Assembly (NCBI GenBank): GCA_964001305.1
Contig: CAXFAI010000036.1
Location: forward strand, 124,001-188,000
Reading direction: 5' to 3'
Source: CAJXMH01 sp964001305
GTDB taxonomy: Bacteria; Bacteroidota; Bacteroidia; Flavobacteriales_E; Vicingaceae
Length of the DNA stretch: 64,000 bases
Part shown: in pieces, positions 25,612 to 33,937 of the stretch
How the letters are laid out: each line of letters begins with the position of its first letter
Numbering within the stretch: position 1 is the first letter of the stretch
Notes under the pieces: generated by a model
What the model was told of the DNA's origin: nothing
What the model saw: the letters and a program-made list of their open reading frames with translations, nothing else
The model's database searches: none
Program-made: the position numbers and the translations under genes

Positions 25612-25974
25612 TTATGCAACGTTCACTTCTCTGTGAGCAATCCCCCAATCAACCATAGCATCCAACACTTTTACTATTTGCTTTCCACTCTCTGTTAATT
25701 CATATTCAATCCGTATGGGAGTAGTATCAAATACATTCCGCTTGACCACACCATTAAGCTCCAACTCTTTTAATTCCTTTGAAAGCATTCGAGGTGTTAT
25801 CTTCTCAATGTTTTCTTGAAGCTCTTTAAAACGGGTTTTTCCATACAACAATGATGCAATAATGGGAAGTTTCCACTTTCCACTCAATACATTTAGGGTA
25901 TCATTAATAGCCAAAACAAATTGCCTTGGGCACTTCTTTACTTCTGAAATCAAAACCGGATCACTCATAATCAA
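25612..25974 (-). CDS. HxlR-family transcriptional regulator
   Basis: The 120-residue protein has the HxlR winged-helix signature: CPRQFVLAINDTLNVLSGKW, KLPIIASLLYGKTRFKELQE, then ITPRMLSKELKELELNGVVK and a wing with TPIRIEYELTESG. The early cysteine (C18, in KKCPRQ) is conserved in redox- and aldehyde-sensing members. It is transcribed away from an NmrA-type reductase gene, the same layout as E. coli qorR (ytfH) and qorB (ytfG). It therefore probably represses the reductase and itself through the shared region 25988-26057. Confidence 0.9.
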   Translation of the reverse strand: MIMSDPVLISEVKKCPRQFVLAINDTLNVLSGKWKLPIIASLLYGKTRFKELQENIEKITPRMLSKELKELELNGVVKRNVFDTTPIRIEYELTESGKQIVKVLDAMVDWGIAHREVNVA

Positions 25975-25987
25975 TGGATTAAAAACA

Positions 25988-26057
25988 TACTATACAAAAG
26001 TATACTAGTATTTTATTGTTACTTACTATACTTTATATACCAAAGGTAGTACTTTTG
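25988..26057. promoter_or_regulatory. Divergent promoter and likely HxlR operator
   Basis: TACTTTTG boxes (TAnnTTTG) lie at 26050-26057 on the plus strand and 25995-26002 on the minus strand, facing the reductase and HxlR genes respectively. Between them the octamer TACTATAC occurs twice (25988-25995 and 26024-26031), together with a TACTAGTA palindrome at 26003-26010. The repeats are natural candidates for the regulator's binding sites. Confidence 0.6.
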
Positions 26058-26085
26058 ACTCATTCATTCATAAAAACAAGATAAA

Positions 26086-26955
26086 ATGATTTTAGTAACA
26101 GGAGCTACCGGTCAATATGGTAGCAAAGCCATTGAATATTTAATTACAAAAGGAGTATCTCCTCAAAATATAGCTGCTTTAGTTAGAGATAAAAACAAAG
26201 CGGAAACTTTAAAAGCTAAAGGTGTAGAAATAAGAGTGGGAGATTACAATGATGTAGCTTCTTTAAAACAAGCGTTTAGCGGTATCGATCAATTGCTATT
26301 TGTTTCGAGCAGCGAAGTAGAAAACAGAGAATCTCAGCACAAAAATGTAGTAGAAGTCTTGAAAGACTCAACGATTAAGCAGGTACTCTACACTTCTTTT
26401 GTTCGAAATACTCCTGCTGAAAATTCAGCCATTCAGTTTTTACAAGATACCCATGAAAAAACTGAAAAATGGATAAAAGAATCGGGTGTCAACTATACCT
26501 TCCTACAAAATTCCTTGTATGCTGATTTTGTTCCAGTATTTTTAGGAGATCAAGTAGTAGAACATGGCAGTATTGTTCAACCTGCAGCGGATGGTAAATT
26601 AAACGCCGTTTTACGCGAAGAACTTGCCGAGGCAGCAGCTGTAATTTTAACTACGGAAGGACATGAAAACAAAACCTACCCTTTAACCAATTCAAATTCT
26701 TACACTTATGAAGAAATAGCTAAAGAATTGTCTGAAAAAGTAGGTAAAACCATTACTTATCAATCGCCTGAAGCTGATGCTTTTGCCAAAATGCTAAGTG
26801 ATGCAGGAGTCCCCGAAGAGTTTATTGGAATGACAGTTGCTTTTGCTCAAGCACAAGCTCAAGGAGAGCTTGCGGTAGAAAGCTCAACACTTAGTGATTT
26901 ATTAGGAAGAGAACCTAAAAGCATTCATGCGATATTAGGAGAGGTTTATGCATAA
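26086..26955 (+). CDS. NmrA-like NAD(P)H:quinone reductase (QorB-type)
   Basis: The protein is an atypical short-chain dehydrogenase of 289 residues. The dinucleotide-binding motif GATGQYG is at residues 6-12, followed by ALVRDKNKAETLKAKGVEI, GDYNDVASLKQAF and LLFVSSSEVENRESQHKNVV. There is no classic YxxxK catalytic pair, as in NmrA/QorB proteins. It probably reduces quinones with NADPH. Expression is likely controlled by the divergent HxlR protein. Confidence 0.85.
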   Translation: MILVTGATGQYGSKAIEYLITKGVSPQNIAALVRDKNKAETLKAKGVEIRVGDYNDVASLKQAFSGIDQLLFVSSSEVENRESQHKNVVEVLKDSTIKQVLYTSFVRNTPAENSAIQFLQDTHEKTEKWIKESGVNYTFLQNSLYADFVPVFLGDQVVEHGSIVQPAADGKLNAVLREELAEAAAVILTTEGHENKTYPLTNSNSYTYEEIAKELSEKVGKTITYQSPEADAFAKMLSDAGVPEEFIGMTVAFAQAQAQGELAVESSTLSDLLGREPKSIHAILGEVYA

Positions 26956-27193
26956 ATCATTTTCACTCGGTGTATTATGCCGAATGCTATTTGGTATAGA
27001 CTTACACTGAGTGAAATTTTCGAAATTCTTTCGCAGATGCTCTTTTCTGAAAATATGAAAGATATCTAGAAACAACCTTCTAAATAAAAAGTAAATTGGC
27101 CTAAGCAGATAAAAACAAAGCCTGTAAATCACTGTCCTATTTAAAAATCCAGTTTAATTTTAGTAGGCTGTATACAACATTTTAAATGTGCTT

Positions 27194-28069
27194 ATGTCAA
27201 CCGTAAAAACCTACCAAAAAGTCAACAAAGACGATGATCGCCAAAGCTTTGGCATTTCACGGATGGAGGAAGTTTTTACGAAACGCAAAGGAAAAGTTGA
27301 CGAACCACATCGCCATGATTTCTATACGGTCTTGCTGATCAAGTCTGCAAAAGGAGTTCACAAAATTGATTTCCACAGTTACCCAATGGGTTTAAAACAA
27401 GTCTTTTTTGTTTCACCGGGGCAGGTTCATCAAGTTATAGAAGAAGAAAAGTCGCTTGGTTTTGCCATGACCTTCTCCACCGATTTTTTAATTCAAAATG
27501 CCATACCCCTTGCTTTTATTTCTGATTTAAACCTTTTTCAAGTATACGGACAAGCACCGCCATTAGAACCCAATCCTTCAAGCTTCAACAAAATGATTCG
27601 GTTTGCTGAAGAAATGTTTGAGCTGTTTCACAGTCAGCAAACCAATAAATTTCAATCTATTGGTGCTTATTTAAAACTTTTACTCATACAGTGTAGCAAT
27701 AGCTGTAGTTTAAGCCAAAACGAATCAGCGGGAGAAGCCGTTAAAAGTAATCTTGTACGCGCATTTAAAGAAGGAGTAGATCAGCACTACAAAGCTGAAC
27801 ATTCAACCCGCTTTTATGCAGAACGATTAAACATTACCCCCGACCATTTGAACCGCTTGGTGAAAGATAAATTGGGAAAAACGGCAAAAGACTACATTCA
27901 ATCAAGAATTATTATTGAAGCCAAACGCTTGCTTTATTTCACCGATTTAAACAACAAAGAAATTGGATTTCAACTTGGTTTTAATGAACCGGCAAACTTT
28001 AGTGCCTTCTTTAAAAAGTGCACCCAATTGTCGCCTTCAGAATTCAAAAAAAGTGAGATAATAGCTTAG
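27194..28069 (+). CDS. AraC-family transcriptional regulator
   Basis: The ATG at 27194 is preferred over the ATG two codons upstream, although both work. The N-terminal cupin-like part has HRHDFYTVLLIKSAKGVHKI and the GQVHQV strand. The C-terminal 100 residues are two helix-turn-helices: YAERLNITPDHLNRLVKDKL, then KEIGFQLGFNEPANFSAFFK, the AraC signature. It lies directly before pirin-like and nitroreductase genes on the same strand and may activate them; 91 bases separate it from the pirin gene. Confidence 0.9.
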   Translation: MSTVKTYQKVNKDDDRQSFGISRMEEVFTKRKGKVDEPHRHDFYTVLLIKSAKGVHKIDFHSYPMGLKQVFFVSPGQVHQVIEEEKSLGFAMTFSTDFLIQNAIPLAFISDLNLFQVYGQAPPLEPNPSSFNKMIRFAEEMFELFHSQQTNKFQSIGAYLKLLLIQCSNSCSLSQNESAGEAVKSNLVRAFKEGVDQHYKAEHSTRFYAERLNITPDHLNRLVKDKLGKTAKDYIQSRIIIEAKRLLYFTDLNNKEIGFQLGFNEPANFSAFFKKCTQLSPSEFKKSEIIA

Positions 28070-28160
28070 ATATCGGATTTTCATAAGCTTTCCCCTTTTA
28101 TTCATATTCTATAGGTTTTGGTGATACCTCACCTTTGTTCAACGTAATATTTACTGGAAC

Positions 28161-29039
28161 ATGGATCGAAAGAAATTTATAAAATCGAGCTTGCTGACCG
28201 CTTTTGCAGGGGCTATTTCCCCTCAGCTAATGCAAGCCAATTCGAAACCCAAAACAAAGTCTACTTACGAGCGGTTAATGCATCAATTAGGTTTTAATCA
28301 TTTACCCAATACAGAATTAAAAACGATGAATACAGTTATACATAAAGCAAATTCAAGAGGCCATGCCAATCATGGCTGGCTGGACACTCACCACACCTTC
28401 AGTTTTGCCAATTACCACAATCCAGAACGAATGCACTTTGGTGTTCTTCGCGTATTAAATGACGACCGAGTAATGGCTGGTCGTGGTTTTGGAACCCATC
28501 CGCACGACAATATGGAAATCATATCGATTCCTTTGGTGGGTGATTTAGAACATCAAGACAGTATGGGGAATGTAGCTGTCATAAAGGAAGGCGATGTACA
28601 GGTGATGAGTGCAGGTAGCGGAATTACCCATTCGGAATACAACAAAAACCAAGATCAGGAAGTACAATTTTTACAAATCTGGCTATTCCCCAATAAAAAG
28701 AATGTTCAACCTCGATACGATCAAATTTCCATCCGAGAAATTGCGAAAGAAAATGAATTCTATCAAGTGCTTTCTCCCAATCCTGATGACCAAGGTGTTT
28801 GGATTCACCAAGATGCATGGTTTCACTTGGGCAATTTCAAGCAAGGCAGCGGCGATGAATATTCCTTAAAAAAGGCAGGAAATGGAATTTATGCTTTTAT
28901 TCTTGAAGGCGAAGTAGAAATTGAAGGACAAGGTCTAACAGCTAGAGACGGCATGGGCATTTGGAATGTGGATTCGATAAAAGTAAGTGCCACAAAAGAT
29001 GCAAGAATATTATTAATGGAAGTACCCATGAATATTTAA
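28161..29039 (+). CDS. Pirin-family cupin protein with N-terminal leader
   Basis: The cupin core shows the pirin metal ligands: two histidines in FGTHPHDNMEI, and His plus Glu in GSGITHSEY. The opening NSRGHANHGWLDTHHTFSF of the domain, and its ERMHFGVLRVLNDD, are typical. Ahead of this lie 55 extra residues beginning MDRKKFIKSSLLTAFAGAI, which look like a signal peptide with an RKK motif. Most pirins are cytoplasmic, so this may be an exported variant. An alternative start at the MNTVIHKA methionine (28326) would give the short form. Some pirins oxidise quercetin. Confidence 0.85.
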   Translation: MDRKKFIKSSLLTAFAGAISPQLMQANSKPKTKSTYERLMHQLGFNHLPNTELKTMNTVIHKANSRGHANHGWLDTHHTFSFANYHNPERMHFGVLRVLNDDRVMAGRGFGTHPHDNMEIISIPLVGDLEHQDSMGNVAVIKEGDVQVMSAGSGITHSEYNKNQDQEVQFLQIWLFPNKKNVQPRYDQISIREIAKENEFYQVLSPNPDDQGVWIHQDAWFHLGNFKQGSGDEYSLKKAGNGIYAFILEGEVEIEGQGLTARDGMGIWNVDSIKVSATKDARILLMEVPMNI

Positions 29040-29051
29040 AAACAATTGAAA

Positions 29052-29681
29052 ATGAATTTAATAGAAAGTTTAAAATGGCGCTACGCCACTAAAAAAATGG
29101 ATGCAAATAAAAAAGTATCCGACGCAGACATTGCAAATATTAAAGAGGCGATTCGCTTATCTGCTTCCTCTTATGGGCTTCAGCCTTACAAAGTGCTTGA
29201 AATAAAAGACCCTGAATTAAGAGCCAAGTTGCAACCCTTATGTTGGAACCAGTCGCAAATTACGGAAGCATCGCATTTATTTGTTTTTTGCAATCAGTTG
29301 GAAGTAAGCGATGAAGATGTAGACCGATTGATTAAATTAAATGCAAGTACTAATGGAATTGATGAAAGTCAATTAACAGGCTATGGCGATTTCATGAAAC
29401 TTAAGCTAAAAGAAAAGTCTGCTGATGAAGTATTTCACTGGAATGCCAAACAAGCCTACATCGCTTTGGGAAGCGCTTTAGCAGCTTGTGCTGAATTAAG
29501 AATTGACAGCACTCCAATGGAGGGTTTTGAAACGGATAAAGTAAACGAACTATTGGGTACAAAAGCTGAAAACTTGAATGCTTGCGCCTTACTAGCTGTT
29601 GGATACAGAAGCAAAGATGATGCTGCTCAACATGGCAAAAAAGTACGCAAAGCTGAAAGTGTATTATTTGAAGCAAGGTAG
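29052..29681 (+). CDS. NAD(P)H-dependent nitroreductase-family flavoprotein
   Basis: The ATG at 29052 is chosen; a TTG two codons upstream is also in frame. The protein of 209 residues begins with SLKWRYATKKMDANKKVSDA, the FMN-binding opening of NfsB-type nitroreductases. It has SASSYGLQPYKVLEI, AYIALGSALAACAELRID with the second FMN loop, and a closing KVRK segment. It follows the pirin gene by 12 bases, so the two are probably co-transcribed. The substrate could be nitro-aromatics or quinones. The gene converges on the 2OG oxygenase gene, 5 bases apart. Confidence 0.88.
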   Translation: MNLIESLKWRYATKKMDANKKVSDADIANIKEAIRLSASSYGLQPYKVLEIKDPELRAKLQPLCWNQSQITEASHLFVFCNQLEVSDEDVDRLIKLNASTNGIDESQLTGYGDFMKLKLKEKSADEVFHWNAKQAYIALGSALAACAELRIDSTPMEGFETDKVNELLGTKAENLNACALLAVGYRSKDDAAQHGKKVRKAESVLFEAR

Positions 29682-29686
29682 AAACC

Positions 29687-30316
29687 CTAGCCCAAAAATT
29701 TACCTAATGCGGCTGGCTGTTGCAACAGCCAGCCGGTTAGGCTATATCTTGACTTATTTGAAGCTACTACCCGGTGTGGAACTTCTGCACTTTTAAACAT
29801 CACACATCTTGCTTCAATAGGTTCTACCAAAAAAGAAGTGTCGTCTTTTTTAAATATCTCCAACTCTCCTCCATCTCCTTTTTGCCAATGCTTATTTAAG
29901 TAGATTACCACGCTAATAGTTCGGTTATTCCGATTGTTAAATTGGTCCAAGTGCTTATCGTAATGACCACCTTTCGGATAATGCGCCAAATGAAACTCAT
30001 AGCCAGCTAATCCCAAATAACAATAGCGATTGTAGATGTACAAGGTTTCATCAATTAGGCTCCAAATTTGTTCTAAGTCGGAATCTCGTTTTCGATCTAG
30101 CCAGTAGGTGTAATCACCACGAATATCTTTTCGAATGGTATGCTCAGCCAAAGCGCCAATTCCAGCTTTGCTAAATCCATCAAGATGATTTTGAAAGAAG
30201 TTTTGAATCGTATTCAGGCGATTCTCATCTATAAAGTGATCTATAATCACGTAATCATTCGAGGCTAGCTCATCCATCCAAGAAAGCCAATCCCCTAGCT
30301 TATGATATGTATTCAA
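29687..30316 (-). CDS. 2OG-Fe(II) oxygenase, prolyl-4-hydroxylase-like
   Basis: The iron-binding facial triad is visible: H122 and D124 in YPKGGHYDKHLDQF, and H181 in VPHRVV. R190 in SRYSLTGW binds 2-oxoglutarate. The length of 209 residues suits free-standing prolyl-4-hydroxylase-type enzymes. There is no signal peptide, so it acts in the cytoplasm, perhaps on ribosomal or elongation-factor proline residues as in related bacterial enzymes. The start at 30316 gives a plausible N-terminus. It converges with the nitroreductase gene. Confidence 0.88.
   Translation of the reverse strand: MNTYHKLGDWLSWMDELASNDYVIIDHFIDENRLNTIQNFFQNHLDGFSKAGIGALAEHTIRKDIRGDYTYWLDRKRDSDLEQIWSLIDETLYIYNRYCYLGLAGYEFHLAHYPKGGHYDKHLDQFNNRNNRTISVVIYLNKHWQKGDGGELEIFKKDDTSFLVEPIEARCVMFKSAEVPHRVVASNKSRYSLTGWLLQQPAALGKFLG
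29710..29735. repeat. Perfect 26-bp palindrome inside the oxygenase C-terminus
   Basis: CGGCTGGCTGTTG is followed directly by its own inverted copy. It lies within the last codons of the 2OG oxygenase gene (encoding GWLLQQPAA) and 29-54 bases after the nitroreductase stop. It could form a strong hairpin in either transcript and may serve as the shared end of the convergent genes, although no T run follows. Confidence 0.75.
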
Positions 30317-30497
30317 TCAGTATGTAAAAAGAAGGCGAAATTAGTTCAAAATTAAATGCTAAAATCGTTTCTTAATGGAACCGATATGCCTGAAGATGAT
30401 TTATTCATACCATCTTTTAAATTTTGACGATTTGATTAAAAACGAACAAACTCTGTACTTTTTGTTGAAATTTGACACGACTACCAAAAAACGAATT

Positions 30498-31382
30498 ATG
30501 AAGCTGATTAAGCTCTTTCTGCTACTAAGCTTGTTTACAATCACAGCTGCGCTCCAAGCACAAGATTTAATTGTTACCCAAACTGGTGATTCCATTGAAT
30601 GCGCCATTACTCAGGTCAACAAAAACAAAATTTCATACGTTTTTTACGACCAAGACAACACTTACAACAATGGGCAAATCAACATTGAAAACGTTCAGTT
30701 TTACACTTACGGTTATACACAAAGCGGAGCTAAACCTATAGATCCCCAAAAACAAGTGCATGATATTCCAGGCTTTCGATTTGGAGGAAATGTTGGGCCT
30801 AGCTATCGTCTAGCAGCTATTCCTCCCGATGCCAATACATTTCAAAAAGAGTATATCAAAAAATTGAAATGGGGTTTTACCTACAATTTTGATGTACATT
30901 TCTATATTAATGAATCCATAGGTGTTGGAGTAAAACATTCAAAATTCACAGCCAATAACAAACTTGATGATGTAGTTTTTGTAGATAGCTTAGGAAACCC
31001 AGTTGGAGTTGGAACTGTAAGTGATGATATTTCCATTAAATTCTGGGGCCCCAGCTTATCGATTAGAAATACCACCAACAATAAAGACTATTTTATCACC
31101 AATATTTTTATTGGCTACATGTCTTACCACAATAGTGCCCAAGCCCTTGAGCCTTTTACTATTGACGGCAGCACTTTAGGACTTGGATTTGATTTTAGTT
31201 ATGACATTGCCATTGATAATGATCTGTTTTTAGGTTTACAACTTTCGGGCTATTTTGGCTCTTTAAGTGAGCTCGAATTAAGAGATTCGAATGGCTTACA
31301 TATTATAAAAATTGAGGACCCTGAAGATTACGAAGGCTTACACCGCATTGAGTTTACAATTGGGTTGCGCTTTGCGAGTTAA
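30498..31382 (+). CDS. Outer-membrane-type beta-barrel protein, unknown function
   Basis: The ATG at 30498 is chosen because a signal peptide (residues 1-21, ending ALQAQ) starts there; the frame extends 41 codons further up without one. The mature protein opens with DLIVTQTGDSIECAITQVNK, the strand-turn motif common in Bacteroidota periplasmic proteins. Alternating strands follow, including FGGNVGPSYRLAAI and YNFDVHFYINESIGVGVKHS, and the last is RIEFTIGLRFAS. The pattern suggests a small barrel with an N-terminal periplasmic domain. No operon partner is clear. Confidence 0.7.
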   Translation: MKLIKLFLLLSLFTITAALQAQDLIVTQTGDSIECAITQVNKNKISYVFYDQDNTYNNGQINIENVQFYTYGYTQSGAKPIDPQKQVHDIPGFRFGGNVGPSYRLAAIPPDANTFQKEYIKKLKWGFTYNFDVHFYINESIGVGVKHSKFTANNKLDDVVFVDSLGNPVGVGTVSDDISIKFWGPSLSIRNTTNNKDYFITNIFIGYMSYHNSAQALEPFTIDGSTLGLGFDFSYDIAIDNDLFLGLQLSGYFGSLSELELRDSNGLHIIKIEDPEDYEGLHRIEFTIGLRFAS

Positions 31383-31445
31383 TCAATGAAGAATCATTCA
31401 ACTCAAATCATTTATCTTTAAAGTCCATTACATAACTTCTTAATC

Positions 31446-31850
31446 ATGAAAAATATTTTGAAAAACATAGCCGCAGTTGTTCTGGGTTGGCTTGGCGGCT
31501 CAATCATCAATATGCTTTTAGTACAAGCAGGTCATAGCCTATTTCCCATGGAAGGAGTTGACATTAATGATTTAGACTCATTAGCTGCTGCCATGCCTAA
31601 CTTAAGTGCCGAGCACTTTTTATTTCCCTTTTTAGCTCATGCAATAGGAACCTTTGTAGGTGCTTTTACGGCAGTTAAAATTGCGGGGTCGCGACATCAA
31701 AGCATGGCAATGATTGTTGGTTGTATATTTCTTATAGGCGGAATTGTTGCTGTTGTTATGTTTGGCGGACCTCTTTGGTTTAAGGCGCTAGACTTAATCG
31801 TAGCATATTTACCAATGGCTTATTTAGCACACAAAGTGGCAAGCAAGTAA
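31446..31850 (+). CDS. Small four-helix membrane protein, unknown function
   Basis: The 134 residues contain four membrane segments, about 5-27 (AAVVLGWLGGSIINMLLVQ), 57-80, 88-107 (MIVGCIFLIGGIVAVVMFGG) and 109-130. Glycines are frequent in the first helices. A short acidic loop (EGVDINDLDSL) follows helix 1. Proteins like this are common in Bacteroidota but I know no function. It lies 14 bases before the glycosyltransferase gene and is probably co-transcribed with it. Confidence 0.65.
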   Translation: MKNILKNIAAVVLGWLGGSIINMLLVQAGHSLFPMEGVDINDLDSLAAAMPNLSAEHFLFPFLAHAIGTFVGAFTAVKIAGSRHQSMAMIVGCIFLIGGIVAVVMFGGPLWFKALDLIVAYLPMAYLAHKVASK

Positions 31851-31864
31851 GGGCCTTCAACTAG

Positions 31865-33316
31865 ATGAATCAAAAACAAGCCTTTCTCTTTTTAGTCCTA
31901 GCTATACTTATTAGCTTGTTTATGCATGCGCCTCATTTTGGGAAAGACATCATGAGTTTTCATTCATGGAGACAAAGCCAAACCCAAGCTACCATCAATA
32001 ATTTTTATGAGGAAGACATGAACATTACCCATCCGCGTCGCTTAGCGCGTGGCAATGGTGATGGCATTAAACGCATGGAATTTCCATTGATGCAATGGCT
32101 AATTGCAGCAAGTTACCATGTATTTGGGCCAAGTGTGCTACTTAGTAGAATTATTGTATACGGTTTAAGTATCCTCTCGATTTTGGGTATGTACCTTTTG
32201 CTTTTGGCCCCTTTTAAAAAGCAAATTCTAGCTGTTATGGGAACATGGGCCTTTACCTTCTCCCCTACTTTTTACTACTACAGCATTAATCCTCAACCAG
32301 ATAATATGGCGCTTACAGCTGGCATTTGGGGTTTGGCCTTATTCTTCAGTTGGTTAAACCAGAAGAAATCACACCTTCTTTGGTTAAGTGCTTTGTTTTT
32401 AGCGATTAGCACCTTGTGCAAATTGCCATTTATTGCTTTTTACATGGCTCCTTTTGTTTACTTTTTGAAACAATTAAAATTGGAAAACAAAGCCGTAATT
32501 ATTAAGCAAGGCGCTGTCTTTTTCTTGCTTTCTTTATTTCCGATTACGTGGTATGCTTGGGTCATTCCTACTTGGGATGCAAACCCAATTATCCGGGGCA
32601 TGCTAGAACAAAGGGAAGCTCTTTCTCGACTCTTGTATTACTTCCAATTTAACCTCATTTCTAATTTGCCTGAACTCTTGCTCAATTATGGTTCTGTATT
32701 GTTTTTCTTATCTGGTTTCTATTTTTTGAAGAAGAATAAAGCCTATAAAGACAAACGCTTTCCCTTGATTTTAGGCGTCAGTTTAACGGTACTTGCCTAT
32801 TACCTTTTTGAAGCCAATGCCATTGCGAAGGTGCACGATTATTACCTCTTTCCATTTTTGCCTTTGCTTTTTATTTTAGTTGGCTATGGCGCATACAACT
32901 TATATGTTTCGAAGCAGAAAGCTTGGCGCTATTTCACTTTATTTGCCTTGGCCATTTTGCCCCTAACTTGCTATTTAAGAATGAAAGATCGCTGGAATCC
33001 AGAGTCTCCAGGCTTTAATCCTGATCTTTTAAAATACAAAAGTGAATTGCAAGCAGCTGTTCCAGATGATGCCCTAGTGGTTACTGGGAATGATATTTCT
33101 TCTTGTATTTTTCTTTACTATATAGATAAAAAAGGCTGGAGTTTTACCGATGGTCATTTGAGTGGTGAAGAACTTAAACAACTAAGTCAAGATGGGGCAG
33201 AATACTTGTACATCGACTCAGAAGCCTTTATTCAAAGAGAAGATATTAAAACTAGACTGGCCGAAAAAGTGGGACAATTTGGAAGTGTTTATATCTTTAA
33301 ACTAAAAAAAGATTAA
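31865..33316 (+). CDS. GT39-like membrane glycosyltransferase
   Basis: The 483-residue protein has 10 or more membrane segments and an early extracytoplasmic loop with DIMSFHSWRQSQTQA. This is the position where ArnT/PMT-type (GT-C fold) glycosyltransferases keep their catalytic acidic residue. The C-terminal 100 residues are soluble (for example AAVPDDALVVTGNDISSCIF). GT-C enzymes transfer sugars from polyprenyl-phosphate carriers to lipids or proteins outside the membrane. The acceptor is unknown. Confidence 0.65.
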   Translation: MNQKQAFLFLVLAILISLFMHAPHFGKDIMSFHSWRQSQTQATINNFYEEDMNITHPRRLARGNGDGIKRMEFPLMQWLIAASYHVFGPSVLLSRIIVYGLSILSILGMYLLLLAPFKKQILAVMGTWAFTFSPTFYYYSINPQPDNMALTAGIWGLALFFSWLNQKKSHLLWLSALFLAISTLCKLPFIAFYMAPFVYFLKQLKLENKAVIIKQGAVFFLLSLFPITWYAWVIPTWDANPIIRGMLEQREALSRLLYYFQFNLISNLPELLLNYGSVLFFLSGFYFLKKNKAYKDKRFPLILGVSLTVLAYYLFEANAIAKVHDYYLFPFLPLLFILVGYGAYNLYVSKQKAWRYFTLFALAILPLTCYLRMKDRWNPESPGFNPDLLKYKSELQAAVPDDALVVTGNDISSCIFLYYIDKKGWSFTDGHLSGEELKQLSQDGAEYLYIDSEAFIQREDIKTRLAEKVGQFGSVYIFKLKKD

Positions 33317-33363
33317 TTTTTTTAGTTCTATACTTTGAGAACTAAAAAAACTTTCTACATTTG
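33317..33363 (+). promoter_or_regulatory. Promoter with inverted-repeat operator before the regulator gene
   Basis: A perfect 12-bp inverted repeat, TTTTTTTAGTTC (33317-33328) and GAACTAAAAAAA (33339-33350), has a 10-base spacer that contains TTTG (33334-33337). This fits a -33 box, because TACATTTG (TAnnTTTG) follows 18 bases later at 33356-33363. A protein bound here would block its own promoter. The same half-site spacing recurs at 33877. Confidence 0.75.
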
Positions 33364-33384
33364 TCATATCAAATAATTCAATAC

Positions 33385-33861
33385 ATGAGCGAAGCAATTA
33401 CATTAACTGAAGAGCAGAAAAGACTTATTGAAAGAATAGGTGTTTTTCATGAAAAAGGAGGAATGTCTCCAGCTTCAGGGAGAGTAATGGCGCTTTTAAC
33501 AGTTTCCCCAATTGTAGAATTAAGTTTTGACCAAATCAGAGAGACGCTATGCTTAAGCAAGAGTGCAACAAGTAATGCATTGAATATGCTGATGAATGTC
33601 GAGAAAGTGGATTACATCACACATTCAGGCGATAGAAAAAGATACTTTAAAAGTAAAATAAGCAGTTGGAGACAAACCATGAAAGAGACCTTTAAGCATT
33701 TCACCAAAGGTGCAGATCTGCTTCAAGAAATTTTGGATCAACGTCCTGAAGACACCAAAGAATTTAATAAAAACTTAGGCGAAGTCATTAGCTTTTTACG
33801 ATATATGAATGAAGAAATTCCAGTGCTCTTTAAAAAGTGGGATGAGCAACATAAGGAATAG
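33385..33861 (+). CDS. MarR/GbsR-like transcriptional regulator of the efflux operon
   Basis: The ATG at 33385 is chosen over the in-frame TTG at 33361, which lies inside the promoter -7 box. The 158-residue protein has a winged helix at about residues 20-95: SPASGRVMALLTVSPIVELS, IRETLCLSKSATSNALNML with the recognition helix, and THSGDRKRYF as wing. The helical C-terminus should dimerise. It is the first gene of the efflux cluster. It probably represses both itself and tolC through the shared TTTAGTTC-N10-GAAC sites. Confidence 0.87.
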   Translation: MSEAITLTEEQKRLIERIGVFHEKGGMSPASGRVMALLTVSPIVELSFDQIRETLCLSKSATSNALNMLMNVEKVDYITHSGDRKRYFKSKISSWRQTMKETFKHFTKGADLLQEILDQRPEDTKEFNKNLGEVISFLRYMNEEIPVLFKKWDEQHKE

Positions 33862-33876
33862 TATTTTTTTATTCAG

Positions 33877-33910
33877 TTTAGTTCTTTTATTCCTGAACCT
33901 TTTAACTTTA
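33877..33910 (+). promoter_or_regulatory. Second operator copy and -7 box before tolC
   Basis: TTTAGTTC (33877-33884), 10 bases, then GAAC (33895-33898) repeats the core of the operator at 33321-33346 with the same spacing. A TAnnTTTA box (33903-33910) follows and is the likely -7 element of the efflux genes, 28 bases before the tolC start codon. Confidence 0.65.
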
Positions 33911-33937
33911 ACATAACTTAACAGATAGTACATAACA

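Noticed and set aside
30375..30497. Upstream in-frame start for the barrel protein at 30498
   Set aside because: Forty-one extra residues precede a clear signal peptide and look non-coding.
33361..33384. TTG start for the MarR/GbsR-like regulator
   Set aside because: The TTG is part of the TACATTTG -7 box, so transcription begins after it.
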